A DNA stretch of 17,696 nucleotides from positions 9,933 through 27,628 of the forward strand of contig JAHZES010000001.1 in assembly GCA_019421725.1 (NCBI GenBank), written 5' to 3'. The notes under the pieces were generated by a model. That model ran no database searches. It was not told the origin of the DNA and was given only the letters and a program-made list of their open reading frames with translations. The position numbers and the translations under genes were made by a program. The DNA comes from Clostridiales bacterium (GTDB taxonomy: Bacteria; Bacillota; Clostridia; Oscillospirales; Acutalibacteraceae). This document shows positions 14,358 to 17,696 of the stretch, in pieces (position 1 is the stretch's first letter; each line of letters begins with the position of its first letter).

Positions 14358-17300
14358 CTACAGCTTTTCTCCGCGCTCCAGCAGGTCAAACACCTGTTGA
14401 TTGGAAAGCGTCGGGAGCTCGCGCGGCGGTTCATCCTCCCGCCGGCCGCAAACGCTTGCAAAGCTGCACCAGCTGCACGCTTTTTCCAACGGATCCGCCG
14501 CAATTTTTCCGTTGTGCAGCTGAGCTCCCATTTGCCGCACCAGATCCTCTATTTTTTGAGAAAGCCTGCCCAGACGAGCAAGCGAGATCACCTGAGAGCG
14601 CGCGTCGGGCGTGCCGTCCGTTTTCATTCGGACAGGAATAAAAATTCCTTTCCCGTCCGGCTCCATTCCGCTGAGGACCCGGGAATCCTCCAGCACCAGG
14701 CCGCTCATACACATGGCCGAAAGTCTGCGCCGATCGGCATCCTCCGCGTTTTCGCCCCGAACCCCTTCGATCTGAGGGGTTCGCGCCGGCATATACAGCA
14801 CCCCGGCCGGGACCACCCCGCCCGGCTGCGCTCCATAGCGCGCCTCGCCGTTCTTCCAGATCGTCAGCAGGTAAATCAGCATTTGCATATTGATGCCGTA
14901 AAGAACATCGCGCAGCGCAAACCTTTTTGCGCCGGTTTTGTAATCGATCACGCGTACAAAGGTCTCGTTTTCGGCTTCCATTACGTCCACACGATCCACC
15001 TTGCCGTAAATTTCGACGCTGCCGCCGTCCGGCAAGGGCAGGTGCAGCGCGGGAATACTGTTTTCGTCTTCCGGAGGACCGATCGGCAGTTCAAAATCGG
15101 CCGGTACGAAGCTGCTTTGCTCCAACTCTTTCAAAATGACCCGCAGCAGCAGTACGGCAACATTTTGAAACCGTTCGTACAGGCAAAGAAAACGCTCTGT
15201 TTTTCCCTCCCTGCCGCCGAGTCTCGTGTTCAGATAGTCTTCCAGAATACGGTGCACCTGCCGGTCCAGCTGTTGTTTTTCCAAGCCGAATTCCTCTTCC
15301 CGGCTGCGCAGTACCTGCTCCAGCACATAATGGATCATGGTACCGTATTCCAACGAATCAATTTTAGCCTGACGCCGCGGTTGGGCGCCGAGACCGTACT
15401 GGCAGAAGTACTGAAACGGACACTGATAAAATTTTTCGACCCGCGAGGGTGAAAGCCGCATTTGCTTTCCAAAAAGCGCCCGTGCCGTCGCGCGATCTCT
15501 GATTTCATACGAAACGCCTTCGGAGGCTCTTTGCATCGCTTCCAGCAGCGGCCTTGACTCCTCATGCCCGGCAAACGCCTGCTGCAGCGCGGATCTTCGC
15601 GGCGTATTGCGAAAATATTCGGCGGCAAGCGTCTGCGCAGCTTCACCCACCGTCGCCGGGGAATTCGGGTCGCCTGCACAGGGCTGCACAGCCAACTGCG
15701 GAAAGCACGTTCTCAGTTGCGTTACAATTTCACCGGGCAGCATCGCCTCGCCGCCAACCGACGCCTGGACCCAGCTGACAAACAGCTTTTCGGACGCACT
15801 GCACAGCGCCGTATACGCCAAAAAGCGCTCGTCAACAGCGTTTTCCTCCTCTCCCTGAGCCAGAGTCACGCCAAGAGCGTCAAGCTGCTTTCTTTCTTCT
15901 CCGTTGAATACGGAGCTGCTGCCGGGCGGCGCGGGAAAAACGCCCTGATTCGCGCCCGCCACAAACACCACGCGTGGCCCCGCCGGCCGCATCCGTTCAG
16001 CTCCGCCTACGGTGACCTCATCCAGGCTCTGCGGCAAATGCCCCAGCTCCGCGGCGGAAACGGCCAGCTGCAGCAGCCGCAGTACGCGCGCCGGCTCCAA
16101 ACGGTCTTCTCCCAGCACAGCAGCCAACTGATCGAGCAGGTCCATCAGCAGATCCCAGGCGCGCAGCTGATCCTCCGCCAGCTCCCCGCGGCCATCCTCC
16201 CTCAGCTGAAGGGCCGCCTGCGCAAGGTGCTGCTGTGCTTCGGTCTGCTGCAGAAAAGCGTAAATCGCCTCCGCGGCCGTTTTTCCGGTTGCCTCGCGCA
16301 GGCCGTTGCGCAGCGCAAGCAGCGGCGTGCAAATTTTTTCTCTCAGGGCATTCAGGTTTTCCAGGCGCTGCCGGTCCTCCTCCGAAAGCGTGTCCGCAAA
16401 GCCGTCCGGAGGATTTTTCCATTCCTCCAGCCACCCCCCCCGGTTGACATTCCACACAAAGGCGTAATTTTCAAGCGAAGCAATCTCCTCCGCAGAAAGC
16501 CCCCAAAGCCCTGTTTTCAGGCAGCGGAACAGGCTGTCGCCCTCCATTCCCCCGCAAACACATTCCAACGCTGAAATCACAAACGCCATTAACGGAGAAT
16601 CGTCCACCGGGCGCGGCATATCCATAAAATACGGGATCCCGTACCGCCGCAGCATTTCGTCCAGAATGCCCGCATAATCTTCCTCCCGCCGCACAATGAC
16701 CGCAAAGTCACGGCAGCGGTATTCGCCGGACTGCACCATACGCAGAACGGTGCGGGCAATCCATTGTGATTCCTCATACGGGTTCAGCGCCGACGCAAGC
16801 GATATGCTGCCGTCCGGCCGCTGCACATCCGGCTTTCCGATGCGAAACAGCAGCCTTTCGGCGGCAGCCAGATTCTCCGTTTGAAAACGCGCTCCCGGGT
16901 TCAGCGTAACCGGCGGCGCAACGGCAACATGATGCCGCCTCGCCAGCTCGATCAGCCTGCGAGCCGTTTTCTTTACTCCGGAAAACAGCCCGGCTCCGTG
17001 CTCCGGGTCATCCAGCGAATCGGTACAAAGCATGACCACACAGTCCGCCGACTGTGCAATCACCAGCTCCAGAACGGAAAACTCCTGCGCGGTAAACCCC
17101 TTAAAGGAGTCGACCGCCACAAACGCACCCGCAAAAAACGGGTGCGCCGCCAACTGATTTTTCAGACGCGTCAAATCGTCAAGAGGATCAAGAAAGCTTT
17201 TGCTTACCAGCGCCTCGTATTCCGTCAGCACGGCACCGATCTCCTGCGTTTTGCTTTTGAGCGTACCGTCCGCCATCGTTTGTGCCACGGTCAGCAGCTT

Positions 17301-17696
17301 GGCCGGTTCAACACCGCACATTTTGCATTCCTGTGCCATGTGCAGCATCAGCGAAATAAATTCGCCGTTTTCTGTCTGCCGCCGGTAAAGCTCCAGTGAA
17401 TCCGCGACACGAGCCAGCGCCTGACTCATCAGCAGCACACGGCCGCTTTCGTTGAGTCTGCGCCCTGCCATTCCCCCGTATTCACGCTGCACACGATCCG
17501 CCAGACGAGTAAAGCTCAGCACCTCAACGCCAAGGCTTTTTTCTTTCAGCTCGCGCTGAAGCGCTTTTTCGCTTTCAAACGAATATTGCTCAGGTACCAA
17601 AAAATAAATCGATCCTTCTCCGGATCTGACCTTTTCCGCTAACAACGCGCGGGCATATTCGGTTTTCCCGCTGCCCGCACGGCCAAAAATCAAGTG
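14358..17696 (-). CDS. addB: ATP-dependent helicase/nuclease subunit B (AddB), N-terminus cut by the window edge
   Basis: About 1112 residues are visible. The frame runs off the right edge (codon CAC at 17696-17694 precedes a TTG), and Walker A GRAGSGKT lies only some 5-6 residues in, where intact AddB has it near residues 8-15, so just a few codons are missing. The helicase-like fold is degenerate, as known for AddB. The C-terminal nuclease has VRVIDYKTGAKRF. Fe-S ligands are present: one Cys in KFYQCPFQYFCQYG and the trio CSWCSFASVC with spacing x2 and x5 near the C-terminus, matching the B. subtilis [4Fe-4S] that clasps the nuclease domain. Nuclease, Fe-S and Walker motifs intact suggest a functional protein. 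A run of eight C (G on the coding strand) at 16434-16441 lies in frame. It heads the addBA operon; its promoter is outside the window. Confidence 0.96.
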   Translation of the reverse strand, partial: HLIFGRAGSGKTEYARALLAEKVRSGEGSIYFLVPEQYSFESEKALQRELKEKSLGVEVLSFTRLADRVQREYGGMAGRRLNESGRVLLMSQALARVADSLELYRRQTENGEFISLMLHMAQECKMCGVEPAKLLTVAQTMADGTLKSKTQEIGAVLTEYEALVSKSFLDPLDDLTRLKNQLAAHPFFAGAFVAVDSFKGFTAQEFSVLELVIAQSADCVVMLCTDSLDDPEHGAGLFSGVKKTARRLIELARRHHVAVAPPVTLNPGARFQTENLAAAERLLFRIGKPDVQRPDGSISLASALNPYEESQWIARTVLRMVQSGEYRCRDFAVIVRREEDYAGILDEMLRRYGIPYFMDMPRPVDDSPLMAFVISALECVCGGMEGDSLFRCLKTGLWGLSAEEIASLENYAFVWNVNRGGWLEEWKNPPDGFADTLSEEDRQRLENLNALREKICTPLLALRNGLREATGKTAAEAIYAFLQQTEAQQHLAQAALQLREDGRGELAEDQLRAWDLLMDLLDQLAAVLGEDRLEPARVLRLLQLAVSAAELGHLPQSLDEVTVGGAERMRPAGPRVVFVAGANQGVFPAPPGSSSVFNGEERKQLDALGVTLAQGEEENAVDERFLAYTALCSASEKLFVSWVQASVGGEAMLPGEIVTQLRTCFPQLAVQPCAGDPNSPATVGEAAQTLAAEYFRNTPRRSALQQAFAGHEESRPLLEAMQRASEGVSYEIRDRATARALFGKQMRLSPSRVEKFYQCPFQYFCQYGLGAQPRRQAKIDSLEYGTMIHYVLEQVLRSREEEFGLEKQQLDRQVHRILEDYLNTRLGGREGKTERFLCLYERFQNVAVLLLRVILKELEQSSFVPADFELPIGPPEDENSIPALHLPLPDGGSVEIYGKVDRVDVMEAENETFVRVIDYKTGAKRFALRDVLYGINMQMLIYLLTIWKNGEARYGAQPGGVVPAGVLYMPARTPQIEGVRGENAEDADRRRLSAMCMSGLVLEDSRVLSGMEPDGKGIFIPVRMKTDGTPDARSQVISLARLGRLSQKIEDLVRQMGAQLHNGKIAADPLEKACSWCSFASVCGRREDEPPRELPTLSNQQVFDLLERGEKL

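Overview
The window looks like a chromosomal segment of a fairly GC-rich anaerobic Firmicute, most likely a class Clostridia member of the Oscillospiraceae/Ruminococcaceae type. This rests on AddAB instead of RecBCD, the gene order dGTPase-like / dnaG / rpoD, strong AGGAGG-type ribosome binding sites, an Rrf2 regulator with a cysteine loop, and a short dispersed repeat of a kind I recall from that family. Genus is an inference. Every gene I can support is on the minus strand, so transcription runs from high to low coordinates. The many long plus-strand open frames are antisense shadows of these GC-rich genes.

Layout in the direction of transcription: (1) 17696-10810, addB (its first few codons lie beyond the window) and addA, the two subunits of the double-strand-break helicase-nuclease, closed by a weak T-tailed terminator. 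(2) 10638-10063, a small lipoprotein of unknown function with its own near-consensus promoter. (3) 10006-9850, an intergenic stretch with a promoter-like pair, a perfect 10-bp inverted repeat and two overlapping hairpins. (4) 9849-9500, rpmE (zinc-type L31) with a near-consensus extended -10 promoter and a strong terminator. (5) 9373-8732, a YigZ/IMPACT-family protein starting at TTG. (6) 8610-4604, a macromolecular-synthesis cluster: dGTPase-like HD protein, DnaG primase and the housekeeping sigma factor RpoD. (7) 4543-4088, an Rrf2 regulator with probable Fe-S ligands. (8) 3981-2038, a clan GH-D (GH36/Melibiase-like) glycosidase without a signal peptide. (9) 1920-700, peptidase T. (10) 699-487, the last fifth of a D-alanine--D-alanine ligase with no 5' part, abutting the pepT stop, then a clear terminator at 397-432. 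(11) 1-380, a more AT-rich, non-coding stretch packed with inverted repeats, including a ~100-bp imperfect terminal-inverted-repeat element.

The core genes serve DNA repair (AddAB), replication priming and nucleotide pools (DnaG, dGTPase-like), transcription (RpoD) and translation (L31). The glycosidase and peptidase are catabolic additions downstream. I do not see a convincing new multi-gene system (no CRISPR, transposase, phage, toxin-antitoxin or defence cassette). The most unusual parts are the truncated ddl and palindrome-rich left end, and the structured intergenic regions upstream of rpmE and of the glycosidase gene.
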